DNA of 64,000 nucleotides from Plantactinospora soyae (GTDB taxonomy: Bacteria > Actinomycetota > Actinomycetes > Mycobacteriales > Micromonosporaceae), in contig NZ_JADBEB010000001.1 in NCBI RefSeq assembly GCF_014874095.1, positions 4,650,001 to 4,714,000 of the forward strand. Reading direction: 5' to 3'. Position numbers and translations under genes: made by a program. Positions 25,393-33,508 of this stretch are shown piece after piece. The notes beneath the pieces were generated by a model. That model saw only the letters and a program-made list of their open reading frames with translations. It ran no database searches and was not told where the DNA came from. Within the stretch, counting starts at the first letter, position 1. Every line of letters starts with the position of its first letter.

Positions 25393-26003
25393 TGCGTTCC
25401 CTTGGCGCTCGTCGGAACCGACAGGGGTGCTGCGGGACGGCCGGGACCTGGTCGGCGTCTGGCCCGGCTGCCGCTCGCCGCCGGTCGCGGGCGGCAGCCG
25501 GACCAGTCGGCGTCTGGCCCGGCTGCCGCCCACCGCCGGGGGCGAGCGGCAACGCCGCCCGTCGTCCGTCCACCGCCGCCGCGACCCCGCCGAGGGCCGC
25601 TCCTCCCGTGGCGGCCGGGCAGGAGTACGGAGGGCGCCTGTTCAGAAATTCCGGGAAGTAGAAAGCTATCCGGCATCTTCTAGCCCGAAACTTGCGCTCT
25701 GTCGTCGTAATGTTGCAGACGTGCTACGGCCGCGTCAACACTTCGGCCGGATCAGTCCGCGTCGATGGCGCACACTGGGGCGGTTTATCCACATCGATCG
25801 TTATTTGCGGGCTCGACGGGCCCTCGTGGCCTCGGCCCAGGGTGGCCGTCGGAACGTGGGTCCGGCGCAGTTGGTGGCCCGGCTCCGGCGCGCAGAGCGG
25901 CGAGCGGGGCAGGACGGCTAGACATCGGATGTATGGCGAGGCATGATCGCGGTCGGCGGGCTCGTGGGCGGGCGTGACAGTTGACCCGATGTGGAGTGAT
26001 GGG
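25393..26003. other. 611-bp divergent intergenic region
   Basis: This region separates the glucanase (leftward) from the fucose-type operon (rightward). It contains a 23-bp exact direct repeat, GTCGGCGTCTGGCCCGGCTG plus CCG, at 25451-25473 and 25506-25528. Between and around the copies is GC-rich hairpin potential (GGCTGCCGC against GCGGCAGCC). An A/T-richer stretch at 25640-25800 probably holds promoters. A short inverted repeat at 25922-25932 is listed separately. No coding sequence was supported here. Confidence 0.6.
25922..25932. promoter_or_regulatory. Operator candidate upstream of the fucose-type operon
   Basis: ACATC-G-GATGT is a perfect 11-bp inverted repeat 71 bases before the SDR start, embedded in TAGACATCGGATGTATGG. 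The size and form suit a GntR- or IclR-type dimer. No regulator gene adjoins the operon. Confidence 0.45.
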
Positions 26004-26780
26004 ATGACCGAGTTCACCGGCCTGACGGCCATCGTCACCGGCGGCGCGTCCGGGATCGGGCTGGCCACCGCGCGGCTGCTGGCCGCGCGCGGCGCCCGGG
26101 TGGCCTGTCTCGACCTGACCCCGGAGGCCGTACCGGAGCCGCTGCTCGGGATCCGCGCGGACGTCACCGACGACGAGTCGGTCCGCGCCGCGGTACGGAG
26201 TGCCGTGAGCACGCTCGGCCGGCTCGACGTACTGGTCAACAACGCCGGGATCGGCGCGCAGGGCACCGTGGAGAGCAACCCGGACGACGAGTGGCACCGG
26301 GTCCTCGACGTCAACGTGGTCGGCCTGGTCCGGGTCACCCGGGCCTGCCTGCCGGCGCTGCGGGAGTCGCCGCACGCGGCCATCGTCAACACCTGCTCGA
26401 TCGCCGCGACCGCCGGCCTGCCGCAGCGGGCGCTCTACAGCGCCAGCAAGGGCGCGGTCCAGTCGCTGACCCTGGCGATGGCTGCCGACCACGTGCGGGA
26501 GGGGATCCGGGTCAACTGCGTCAACCCCGGCACCGTGGACACCCCGTGGGTCCGCCGGCTGCTCTCCGCCGCCGCCGACCCCGACGCCGAACTCACCGCG
26601 CTGCGGGCGCGGCAGGCCACCGGCCGGCTGGTCAGCGCGGACGAGGTGGCCGCCGCGATCGTGCACCTGGCCAGCCCGTCGGCCGCGTCCACCACCGGCG
26701 CCGTACTCGCGGTGGACGGCGGGATGCAGGGCCTGCGGCTCCGGCCACCGGCCGCCGACGCCGGACCGGTCAGGTCCTGA
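26004..26780 (+). CDS. Short-chain dehydrogenase, probably 2-keto-3-deoxy-L-fuconate dehydrogenase
   Basis: 258 residues from ATG 26004, 7 bases after GGAG; in-frame starts at 25974 and 25989 are less likely. A classical SDR: cofactor loop TGGASGIGLATARLLAARGA (about residues 11-30), NNAGIG at about 82, catalytic Ser in NTCSIAA and the Tyr/Lys pair in YSASKGA, and the C-terminal AVDGGM. It opens a tightly spaced set (mutarotase +10 bases, aldo/keto reductase overlapping, lactonase overlapping) that matches the non-phosphorylating L-fucose route. There an SDR oxidises 2-keto-3-deoxy-L-fuconate at C4. The family is certain; the substrate is inferred from context. Confidence 0.82.
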   Translation: MTEFTGLTAIVTGGASGIGLATARLLAARGARVACLDLTPEAVPEPLLGIRADVTDDESVRAAVRSAVSTLGRLDVLVNNAGIGAQGTVESNPDDEWHRVLDVNVVGLVRVTRACLPALRESPHAAIVNTCSIAATAGLPQRALYSASKGAVQSLTLAMAADHVREGIRVNCVNPGTVDTPWVRRLLSAAADPDAELTALRARQATGRLVSADEVAAAIVHLASPSAASTTGAVLAVDGGMQGLRLRPPAADAGPVRS

Positions 26781-26790
26781 GGAGGTACGC

Positions 26791-27102
26791 GTGGAGCAGA
26801 TCGCCCTGCACACCCGGCTGAAACCGGGCAGGGAGCAGGAGTACGAGCGGGTGCACGCCACCATCCCGACCGCGCTGGACGGGGCACTGCGGGATGCCGG
26901 GGTCCGGTCCTGGCGGATCTGGCGCAGTGGTCGGGACCTGTTCCACCTGGTGGAGGTCGACGACTATTCGGCGATGCGGGCCGCCCTGCGGGACCATCCG
27001 GCGAACGTCCCGTGGCAGGCCAGGATGGCCGAGTTGCTGGAGGTCGAGGACGACTACTCCGGCGACGACCACGGGCTCGACCTCGTCTGGCGGCTTCCGT
27101 GA
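26791..27102 (+). CDS. L-rhamnose/L-fucose mutarotase (RhaM family)
   Basis: A 103-residue dimeric alpha/beta-barrel type protein of the DUF718/RhaM family, which interconverts sugar anomers. Recognisable are the N-terminal RLKPGREQEYERVHATIP (active-site His at about residue 23), the central SWRIWRSGRDLFHLVEVDDY and NVPWQARMAELLEV near the C-terminus. The GTG start is 10 bases after the SDR stop with GAGGTACGC before it. In this operon it most likely supplies the anomer of L-fucose (or a related 6-deoxy sugar) used by the dehydrogenase. Confidence 0.9.
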   Translation: MEQIALHTRLKPGREQEYERVHATIPTALDGALRDAGVRSWRIWRSGRDLFHLVEVDDYSAMRAALRDHPANVPWQARMAELLEVEDDYSGDDHGLDLVWRLP

Positions 27103-28112
27103 CGGCCGGCCCCCGGCTGGGCCGTTCGGCGGTCACGGTCGGTCGGCTCGGTCTGGGTACCGCGCCGCTGGGCAACCTGTTCAGCGCGGTCGACGACGGC
27201 ACCGCCGCGACCACTGTGGACGCCGCCTGGGCCGCCGGCATCCGCTACTTCGACACCGCGCCGCACTACGGCCTCGGGCTGGCCGAACGCCGACTCGGCG
27301 CGGCACTCGTCGACCGTCCCCGGTCCGGCTACACCGTCAGCACCAAGGTCGGCCGGCGGCTGGTGCCGGATCCCGACGGTGCCGGACGCCGGGACGACGA
27401 GGGCTTCGACGTACCGGCCGCGTACCGCCGGGTCTGGGACTTCAGCGCCGACGGGGTACGCCGGACCCTGGCGGCCAGCCTCGACCGGCTCGGCCTGGAC
27501 CGGGTGGACCTGCTGCTGATCCACGATCCGGAGGACCATCAGGCGGAGGCGCTCGGGCAGGCGTACCCGGCGTTGCACGAGTTACGGGCCCAGGGCGTGA
27601 TCGGTGCGCTCGGGGTCGGCTCGAAGCGGTGGGAGGTGCTGCACCGGTTCGTCACCGAGACCGACGTCGACGCGGTGATGCTGGCCGGCCGGTACACCCT
27701 GCTGGAACAGCCCGCGTTGGACAGCCTGCTGCCGGACTGCCTGTCCCGGGGCGTGTCGGTGCTCAACGTCGGGGTCTTCAACAGTGGCCTGCTGGCCGTC
27801 GATCGACCCCACGCCGGCCTGCCCTACGAGTACGCCGAGGCGCCGGCCCCGATCGTGGGCCGGGCCCAGGCGATCGCCGAGGTCTGCGCCCGGTACGGCG
27901 TCCCGCTGCCGGCCGCCGCGCTGGCCTTCGCCGGAGCCCATCCGGCGGTGGCCTCGGTGCTGGTCGGTGCCCGGAACGCCGAACAGATCAGCCGCAACGC
28001 CGAGTTGGCCGCCGCCCCGACCCCGCCCGACGAACTCTGGACCGAACTGGTCGAGTCGGGCCTGCTCCGGCCGGACGCGCCCCGGCCGTACCGGGCGGTG
28101 GCCTCCTCGTGA
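27099..28112 (+). CDS. Aldo/keto reductase, probably L-fucose dehydrogenase
   Basis: 337 residues. The GTG start overlaps the mutarotase stop by 4 nt (GTGA). AKR catalytic residues are visible: Asp/Tyr in YFDTAPHYGLGLAER (about residues 48-62), Lys in STKVGRR (about 82) and His in DLLLIHDPEDH (about 140). The closest general pattern is D-threo-aldose (L-fucose) 1-dehydrogenase and pyridoxal 4-dehydrogenase. It would oxidise L-fucose to L-fucono-lactone with NAD(P). Lying between the mutarotase and the lactonase strongly supports the sugar-dehydrogenase role. Confidence 0.87.
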   Translation: MTAGPRLGRSAVTVGRLGLGTAPLGNLFSAVDDGTAATTVDAAWAAGIRYFDTAPHYGLGLAERRLGAALVDRPRSGYTVSTKVGRRLVPDPDGAGRRDDEGFDVPAAYRRVWDFSADGVRRTLAASLDRLGLDRVDLLLIHDPEDHQAEALGQAYPALHELRAQGVIGALGVGSKRWEVLHRFVTETDVDAVMLAGRYTLLEQPALDSLLPDCLSRGVSVLNVGVFNSGLLAVDRPHAGLPYEYAEAPAPIVGRAQAIAEVCARYGVPLPAAALAFAGAHPAVASVLVGARNAEQISRNAELAAAPTPPDELWTELVESGLLRPDAPRPYRAVASS

Positions 28113-28984
28113 TCGTCGACGCGCACCACCACCTGTGGCGGATCGAGGACGGGTACGGCTGGCTCGACGATCCGGACCTGGCCCCGATCCGGCGTACCTT
28201 CACCCCGGACGACCTGTGCCGGGAGTTGACGGCCGTCGGGGTGGACCGGACGGTGCTGGTCGAGGGCGGACGCTGCGATCCGGCCGAGGCGGCGATCCTG
28301 CTCCGGTACGCCCGCGACACCGGGCCGATCGCCGCGGTGGTGGCCTGGGCCGACCCCACCGATCCGGGACTGGCCGACATCCTGGCCGGCTACCGGGAAC
28401 TGCCCGGGGGAGAGCGGCTGGTCGGGATCCGGCCGCAGGTGCAGGGTGAGCCGGACCCGAACTACCTGGACCGGCCGGAGGTGCGGGCCGGACTGCGTAC
28501 CGTCGCGGCTGCCGGACTCGCCTTCGACCTGGTGATCCGGGCGGACCAGTTGCCCGGCGCGGCGCGGGCCGCCGAGGCGGTCCCCGAGTTGCGGTTCGTG
28601 CTGGACCACCTGGGCAAGCCCCGGATCTCTGCCGGTACCGCCGGACACGCCGACTGGGCCGACCCGCTCGGTACGCTGGCCGCCCGGCCGAACGTCACCG
28701 CGAAGCTCTCCGGACTGGTCACCGAGGCCGACTGGACCCGGTGGACGGTCGACGACCTGCGCCCGTTCGTGGCGACCGCCGTCGAGCGGTTCGGCCCGGA
28801 CCGGCTGATGTTCGGCTCGGACTGGCCGGTCTGCCTGCTCGCCGCCGGCTACGGCACGGTCCGGGACGCCCTGGTCGAGGCGCTGCCACCGTTGTCGGCG
28901 GGGGAGCGGGACGACGTCTTCGGCGGCACCGCCGTCCGGGTGTACCGGCTGGCCGGATCGACCGGACTGACCGCCGGATCGTAG
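28109..28984 (+). CDS. Amidohydrolase-2 family lactonase, probably L-fuconolactonase
   Basis: 291 residues, GTG start overlapping the previous stop (GTGA). The N-terminal metal motif VDAHHHLW (residues 3-10), the internal FVLDHLGKP (about 169-177) and the C-terminal LMFGSDWPV (about 231-239) define the amidohydrolase-2 group that includes L-fuconolactonase and 4-sulfomuconolactone hydrolase. It hydrolyses the lactone made by the upstream dehydrogenase to L-fuconate. The next enzymes (L-fuconate dehydratase and the final cleavage enzyme) are not adjacent. Confidence 0.87.
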   Translation: MIVDAHHHLWRIEDGYGWLDDPDLAPIRRTFTPDDLCRELTAVGVDRTVLVEGGRCDPAEAAILLRYARDTGPIAAVVAWADPTDPGLADILAGYRELPGGERLVGIRPQVQGEPDPNYLDRPEVRAGLRTVAAAGLAFDLVIRADQLPGAARAAEAVPELRFVLDHLGKPRISAGTAGHADWADPLGTLAARPNVTAKLSGLVTEADWTRWTVDDLRPFVATAVERFGPDRLMFGSDWPVCLLAAGYGTVRDALVEALPPLSAGERDDVFGGTAVRVYRLAGSTGLTAGS

Positions 28985-29166
28985 GGCGAATCACCCGACC
29001 CGGCCCCGGCACCGACTCCGGTGACGAGCGGCGGAAGGCCGGGCGGGGCAGCTGGCTGAGGGTGGCCCTGGGAGGGCTGGTCTCGGCCCGGCCTTACTCG
29101 CGGGCGCCTGTTCCCGCAGGGTGGTGCACGAAGCGCGCACCCGACGACAGGACAGGAGCCTTCCTC

Positions 29167-30216
29167 TTGCGGTACCGACTACTTGGCCAGACCGGCCTGC
29201 GAATCTCCGAGTTGTTCCTCGGCGCGATGAACTTCGGTGAGCAGGACGGGGGGCGTACCCGGCTGCCGGAGATCCGCGACATCCTCGACGTCTATCTCGA
29301 CGCCGGCGGCAACGTCGTCGACACGGCGGTGAACTACGGCGGCGGGGAGAGCGAGCAGGTCCTCGGCGAGGTGCTGGAGGGGCGGCGGGACCGGCTGGTC
29401 CTGGCCACCAAGTACACCTGCGCCCGGAACACCAGCGACCCCAACGCCGCCGGCAACCACCGCAAGAACCTCACGCTGTCGCTGGAGACCAGTCTGCGAC
29501 GGCTCCGCACCGACTACATCGACCTGTACTGGGTGCACGTCTGGGACCGGCACACCCCGATCGAGGAGATGATGCGGGCCCTCGACGACGCCGTACGGGC
29601 CGGGAAGATCCTGTACGTCGGCATCTCCGACGCCCCGGCCTGGGTGGTGAGCCGGGCCAACACACTGGCGCAGTGGCGGGACTGGACGCCGTTCGTGGGC
29701 CTCCAGGTGCCGTACAACCTGCTGGAGCGGGACATCGAGCGGGAGTTGCTGCCGATGGCGGAGGCGTTCGGGATGACCGTGGCGACCTGGTCGCCGCTCG
29801 CACACGGCCTGCTGTCCGGCAGGCACACCCGGCCCGACTCCTCCGCTGCCGGTTCTGCCGGCGCTGTCTCCGACGGTGCCGATCCGCTCGGTGCGGGTTC
29901 GCTCAGTGGGCGGGAGCGGGCGGCGGTCCGGGCGGTGCAGGACGTCGCGGACGAACTGGGGGTCAGTGCCGCCCAGGTGGCCATCGCCTGGACCCGGGCG
30001 GCCTCCCGAGCCGTACATCCGATCATCGGGGTCAGCAGCGTACGGCAGCTCAGGGACAATCTCGGTGCCGTCGATGTCGTACTGCCCGCCGAGGCGGTGG
30101 CGCGGCTCTCGGCGGCGGTGGAGTTCACCGCCGGATTCCCTGCCGACTTCATCGCCGAGTGCGAACAGACTCCGTGGGTCGCCGGGCTCAGCGCCACTCA
30201 CCTCGACGGTCGCTGA
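29167..30216 (+). CDS. Aldo/keto reductase (YajO-like)
   Basis: 349 residues. Start TTG 29167 is chosen because it gives the family's usual N-terminus (MRYRLLGQTGLRISELFLGAM) and lies 8 bases after GGAG. The tetrad residues are in GNVVDTAVNYG, LATKYTC and YWVHVWD. A variable Ser/Gly/Ala-rich insertion (about residues 222-250) precedes the C-terminal AQVAIAWTRA and the NAD(P) clamp ISSVRQLRDNL-like segment. It is 182 bases downstream of the lactonase and may or may not belong to that operon; its substrate is unknown. Confidence 0.85.
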   Translation: MRYRLLGQTGLRISELFLGAMNFGEQDGGRTRLPEIRDILDVYLDAGGNVVDTAVNYGGGESEQVLGEVLEGRRDRLVLATKYTCARNTSDPNAAGNHRKNLTLSLETSLRRLRTDYIDLYWVHVWDRHTPIEEMMRALDDAVRAGKILYVGISDAPAWVVSRANTLAQWRDWTPFVGLQVPYNLLERDIERELLPMAEAFGMTVATWSPLAHGLLSGRHTRPDSSAAGSAGAVSDGADPLGAGSLSGRERAAVRAVQDVADELGVSAAQVAIAWTRAASRAVHPIIGVSSVRQLRDNLGAVDVVLPAEAVARLSAAVEFTAGFPADFIAECEQTPWVAGLSATHLDGR

Positions 30217-30395
30217 ACCTCCCCACCCGGTGTGTCGTGGCCGGATGCCGACGACGACGAATACGACGCCAGATCCTCCGGCGGGGGCATCCGTTGTCCC
30301 TCCAGACAGGTATGACGGGATCGCCCGCCGGAGGGTTGGCGGCGCTGTATCGGGACATTTACGGTCGCTGCATCGACACGACCGGAGGTAAACCG

Positions 30396-30917
30396 ATGCG
30401 GACCCGACACAAATTCTGGCTGGTAGCGCTGGCAATGGCGACGGCAATGGCCGGCGGCCTGATCCCGACAAGTGCCGGCGCAACCGAAACGGCGGCAGGA
30501 AAGGCGATATCTGACGACCGCGAGCGCGACCTCGCCGCATTCGAGCGCATCCTGGGGCAGCAGGAGGCGGCCTGGGCGGCCGAGGACGGAACGGCCTTTG
30601 CCGCCACGTTCGCCGAGGACGCCGACCTGGTCACCTTCAACGGCGACTACCTGGTCACCCGCCGGGGTATCGCCGCAGGAATGCAGCACGCCTTCGACCT
30701 CTACATTCCACCCAGTCGGATCGTGCGGCTCGGCGAGCACATCCGGTTCCTCGAACCGGACGTCGCGATAATCGTACGCACGAGTTGCATTATCGACGCC
30801 GGTCAGGAAGCCTGCCGATCTGGCTCCGATTCGAGGAACACGAACGTGCTACGTAAGCGGCACGGTGGATGGCTACAGACGTCGTTCCAGAACACTCGAA
30901 TCGACCCGTTACCGTGA
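30396..30917 (+). CDS. Secreted SnoaL-like (SgcJ/EcaC family) protein
   Basis: 173 residues with an optimal GGAGGTAAACCG leader and a Sec signal peptide (HKFWLVALAMATAMAGGLIP, cleavage after SAGA about residue 29). The mature part is a single NTF2/SnoaL-type cone: RILGQQEAAWAAEDGTAFAATFAEDADLVTFNGDYL and then GIAAGMQHAF, as in SgcJ/EcaC proteins. The family is often called oxidoreductase, but no catalytic residues are established. Cys residues in SCIIDAG and EACRSG could form an extracytoplasmic disulfide. Confidence 0.8.
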   Translation: MRTRHKFWLVALAMATAMAGGLIPTSAGATETAAGKAISDDRERDLAAFERILGQQEAAWAAEDGTAFAATFAEDADLVTFNGDYLVTRRGIAAGMQHAFDLYIPPSRIVRLGEHIRFLEPDVAIIVRTSCIIDAGQEACRSGSDSRNTNVLRKRHGGWLQTSFQNTRIDPLP

Positions 30918-31281
30918 ACTGATCCCGTTATCGGCGCCGGTGCCGGGCCGGAGTTCCTCGGCCCGGCCGCGCGACGACCTGCCGGCGCTGGCCTGCCCCC
31001 TGTCCGCCCCCGCCGGGACGAAAGCCACCCCTCGACGAACTCGGGCCCCAACCTCGGGTCGACGCCGACGTCCGGCCGGTGGGCCTCCCGGCAGCCTGGC
31101 GGGACCGCTGCTCCGACCTGGATCGGACGGAGTGCGCGTCCGCCAGGAGATAGCTGAACGCCGATTGACAAAGTTTGGCATCCAAACTTAATCTCGACTG
31201 TCCGGGGGCAGTGCGCGCCCTCGCCTGCGGCGCGCCCCACCGTCTTTTTCAGCGGCCGAGATCCAGGCAAGGAGTGCCATT
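30918..31281. other. 364-bp intergenic region upstream of the cellulase
   Basis: The first 240 bases are GC-rich with no supported gene. The last 120 carry the cellulase promoter and palindrome (31165-31193), a 5' leader and an AAGGAG ribosome site at about 31269-31274. Confidence 0.6.
31165..31193 (+). promoter_or_regulatory. Cellulase promoter with palindromic operator between -35 and -10
   Basis: TTGACA at 31165-31170 is a perfect -35 box; TTAATC at 31188-31193 is a moderate -10 at 17-bp spacing. The spacer is the perfect 19-bp inverted repeat AAGTTTGGCATCCAAACTT (31171-31189). A protein bound there would block polymerase, so induction by release of a repressor (LacI-like or similar) is the simplest reading. 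Confidence 0.7.
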
Positions 31282-33402
31282 GTGAGTCTGCAGAGCACGT
31301 TGCGAAGAGCCCGGTGGCGGGTCGGTTTGGTCATGGGCAGTGCGGCACTGCTGCTGGCCACCGGTGCGATGGTGGCGGCCAGCGCGCAGGCGGCCGCCGG
31401 CTGCCGGGTGGCGTACGCGACGGCGTCGCAGTGGTCGGGTGGCTTCAGCGCCAACGTGGGCATCACCAACCTCGGTGACCCGCTCAGTGGCTGGAGCCTG
31501 GTCTGGACGTTCCCGTCCGGGCAGCGGGTGACCCAGGCGTGGAACGCCAACGTCACCTCGTCCGGCAGCCAGGTGACCGCGACCAACGTCAGCTACAACG
31601 GCGCGCTCGCGACCAACGGCACGGTGTCGTTCGGCTTCAACGGCTCCTGGTCGGGTACGAACGCCGTACCCACCTCGTTCACGCTCAACGGTGTCGCCTG
31701 CACGGGCAGCGTCGGGGGTACGACGACGCCGACCACCCGGCCGCCCACGACCCCGCCGCCGACCACCCGGCCGCCGACCACACCACCGCCGACCACGCCA
31801 CCGCCGGCCGGCAACCCGATGGCCGCGGTGGCCGCGATGCAGCCGGGCTGGAACCTGGGGAACTCGTTCGACGCGGTCGGCGCCGACGAGACCGCCTGGG
31901 GCAACCCGAGGGTGACCGAGGCGTTGCTGGACAACATCCGGGCGCAGGGCTTCAACAGCATCCGGATCCCGGTCACCTGGACCAACCACCACGGCGCGGC
32001 GCCGAGCTACACGATCGACGCGGCCTGGCTCAACCGGGTACGTGAGGTGGTCAACTGGGCCCTGGCCGACGGCTTCTACGTGATGATCAACCTCCACCAC
32101 GACTCGTGGCAGTGGATCAACACGATGCCGACCGACCGCACCAACGTGCTCAACCGGTACAACGCACTCTGGACCCAGCTCGCCAGCGCGTTCCGGGACG
32201 CCTCACCCCGGCTGCACTTCGAGAGCGTCAACGAGCCACAGTTCACCGGCAGCTCCGGCGATGCCCAGAACGCGACGCTGTTGAACGAGCTGAACACGTC
32301 CTTCCACCGGATCGTCCGCCAGTCCGGCGGCAACAACGCCACCCGGCTGCTCGTGCTCCCGACCCTGCACACCTCGGCCGACCAGCCCCGGGTGGACGAG
32401 TTGGTGAGCACGTTCACCGCGTTGAACGACCCCAACCTCATCGCGACCGTCCACTTCTACGGGTACTGGCCGTTCAGCGTGAACGTCGCCGGCGGTACCC
32501 GCTTCGACGCCACCGCCCAGCAGGACCTGACCGGCGTGCTCGACCGGGTGTACAACGCGTTCGTCTCGCGCAACATCCCGGTCGTCATCGGCGAGTACGG
32601 GCTGCTCGGCTTCGACCGGCACACCGGCACCATCGAGCAGGGCGAGAAGCTGAAGTTCTTCGAGTATCTCGGCTACTACGCACGCAACCGGAGAATCACC
32701 ACGCAACTGTGGGACAACGGGCAGCACTTCGGCCGTACGTCGTTCCAGTGGAGCGACCCGGAGCTGTTTGCCCAGATCAAATCGAGCTGGACCACGCGCT
32801 CCGGCACCGCGTCCAGCGACCAGGTGTACGTGCCGAGAACCGGCTCGATCACCAGCAAGAGCCTGACCCTCAACCTGAACGGCACCACGTTCCAGGGACT
32901 GCGCCAGGGGAACACCGACCTCGTGAACGGTACCGACTACACGGTCTCCGGCAGCACGCTCACGCTCACCGCGGCCGCCCTCACCCGGCTGGTCGGCTCC
33001 CGGGCGTACGGCGTCAACGCGAACATCCAGGCCCGCTTCTCGCAGGGCGTGCCGTGGCGGATCAGCATCATCACGTACGACCCGCCGGTGCTCTCCAACG
33101 CGACCGGGGCGGCGGCCTCGTTCGCCGTACCGACGCAGTTCCGGGGGGACCAGCTCGCCACCATGGAGGCGAAGTACGCCGACGGCAGCAACGCGGGTCC
33201 GCACAACTGGACCTCGTTCAAGGAGTTCGACGTCGCGTTCGCCCCGAACTACAGCGCGAACTCGATCACCCTGAAGCCCGAGTTCTTCGCCGAGGTGAAC
33301 GACGGACAGCGGGTCACCCTGACGTTCCACTTCTGGAGCGGTACGACCCTCACGTACTACGTCACCGAGTCGGGCGGCAACGTCACCGGCACGACGTCGT
33401 GA
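31282..33402 (+). CDS. Secreted GH5 endoglucanase with CBM2 and C-terminal X2/CBM46 modules
   Basis: 706 residues from GTG 31282 (AAGGAG 7 bases upstream). A Sec signal peptide ends at about residue 38. A family-2 cellulose-binding domain follows (CRVAYATASQWSGGFSANV to GVACTGS, about 39-142), with its paired terminal Cys and surface Trp. Then come a Thr/Pro linker (about 145-172), the GH5 barrel (about 175-510; acid/base Glu in SVNEPQF near 318, nucleophile Glu in VIGEYG near 437), an Ig-like X2 module (about 515-605) and a CBM46-like module (about 606-700). It cleaves beta-1,4-glucan outside the cell. The 3' end and terminator recur at 40857-40931. Confidence 0.92.
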   Translation: MSLQSTLRRARWRVGLVMGSAALLLATGAMVAASAQAAAGCRVAYATASQWSGGFSANVGITNLGDPLSGWSLVWTFPSGQRVTQAWNANVTSSGSQVTATNVSYNGALATNGTVSFGFNGSWSGTNAVPTSFTLNGVACTGSVGGTTTPTTRPPTTPPPTTRPPTTPPPTTPPPAGNPMAAVAAMQPGWNLGNSFDAVGADETAWGNPRVTEALLDNIRAQGFNSIRIPVTWTNHHGAAPSYTIDAAWLNRVREVVNWALADGFYVMINLHHDSWQWINTMPTDRTNVLNRYNALWTQLASAFRDASPRLHFESVNEPQFTGSSGDAQNATLLNELNTSFHRIVRQSGGNNATRLLVLPTLHTSADQPRVDELVSTFTALNDPNLIATVHFYGYWPFSVNVAGGTRFDATAQQDLTGVLDRVYNAFVSRNIPVVIGEYGLLGFDRHTGTIEQGEKLKFFEYLGYYARNRRITTQLWDNGQHFGRTSFQWSDPELFAQIKSSWTTRSGTASSDQVYVPRTGSITSKSLTLNLNGTTFQGLRQGNTDLVNGTDYTVSGSTLTLTAAALTRLVGSRAYGVNANIQARFSQGVPWRISIITYDPPVLSNATGAAASFAVPTQFRGDQLATMEAKYADGSNAGPHNWTSFKEFDVAFAPNYSANSITLKPEFFAEVNDGQRVTLTFHFWSGTTLTYYVTESGGNVTGTTS

Positions 33403-33413
33403 CCTGACGCCGG

Positions 33414-33443
33414 GGGTGCCGCAGCCGGGAAGCTGCGGCACCC
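33414..33443. terminator. Terminator hairpin after the cellulase gene
   Basis: GGGTGCCGCAGC (33414-33425) pairs perfectly with GCTGCGGCACCC (33432-33443) around a 6-base loop, 11 bases after the stop. There is no T-tract, as is usual in high-GC actinobacteria. Confidence 0.8.
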
Positions 33444-33508
33444 TCGGCCTCGTCCGCGCCGTCCTCGCCGTCCTCCCGGCCCGCCCGGTGGTACGACGAG
33501 CCGGCGCG

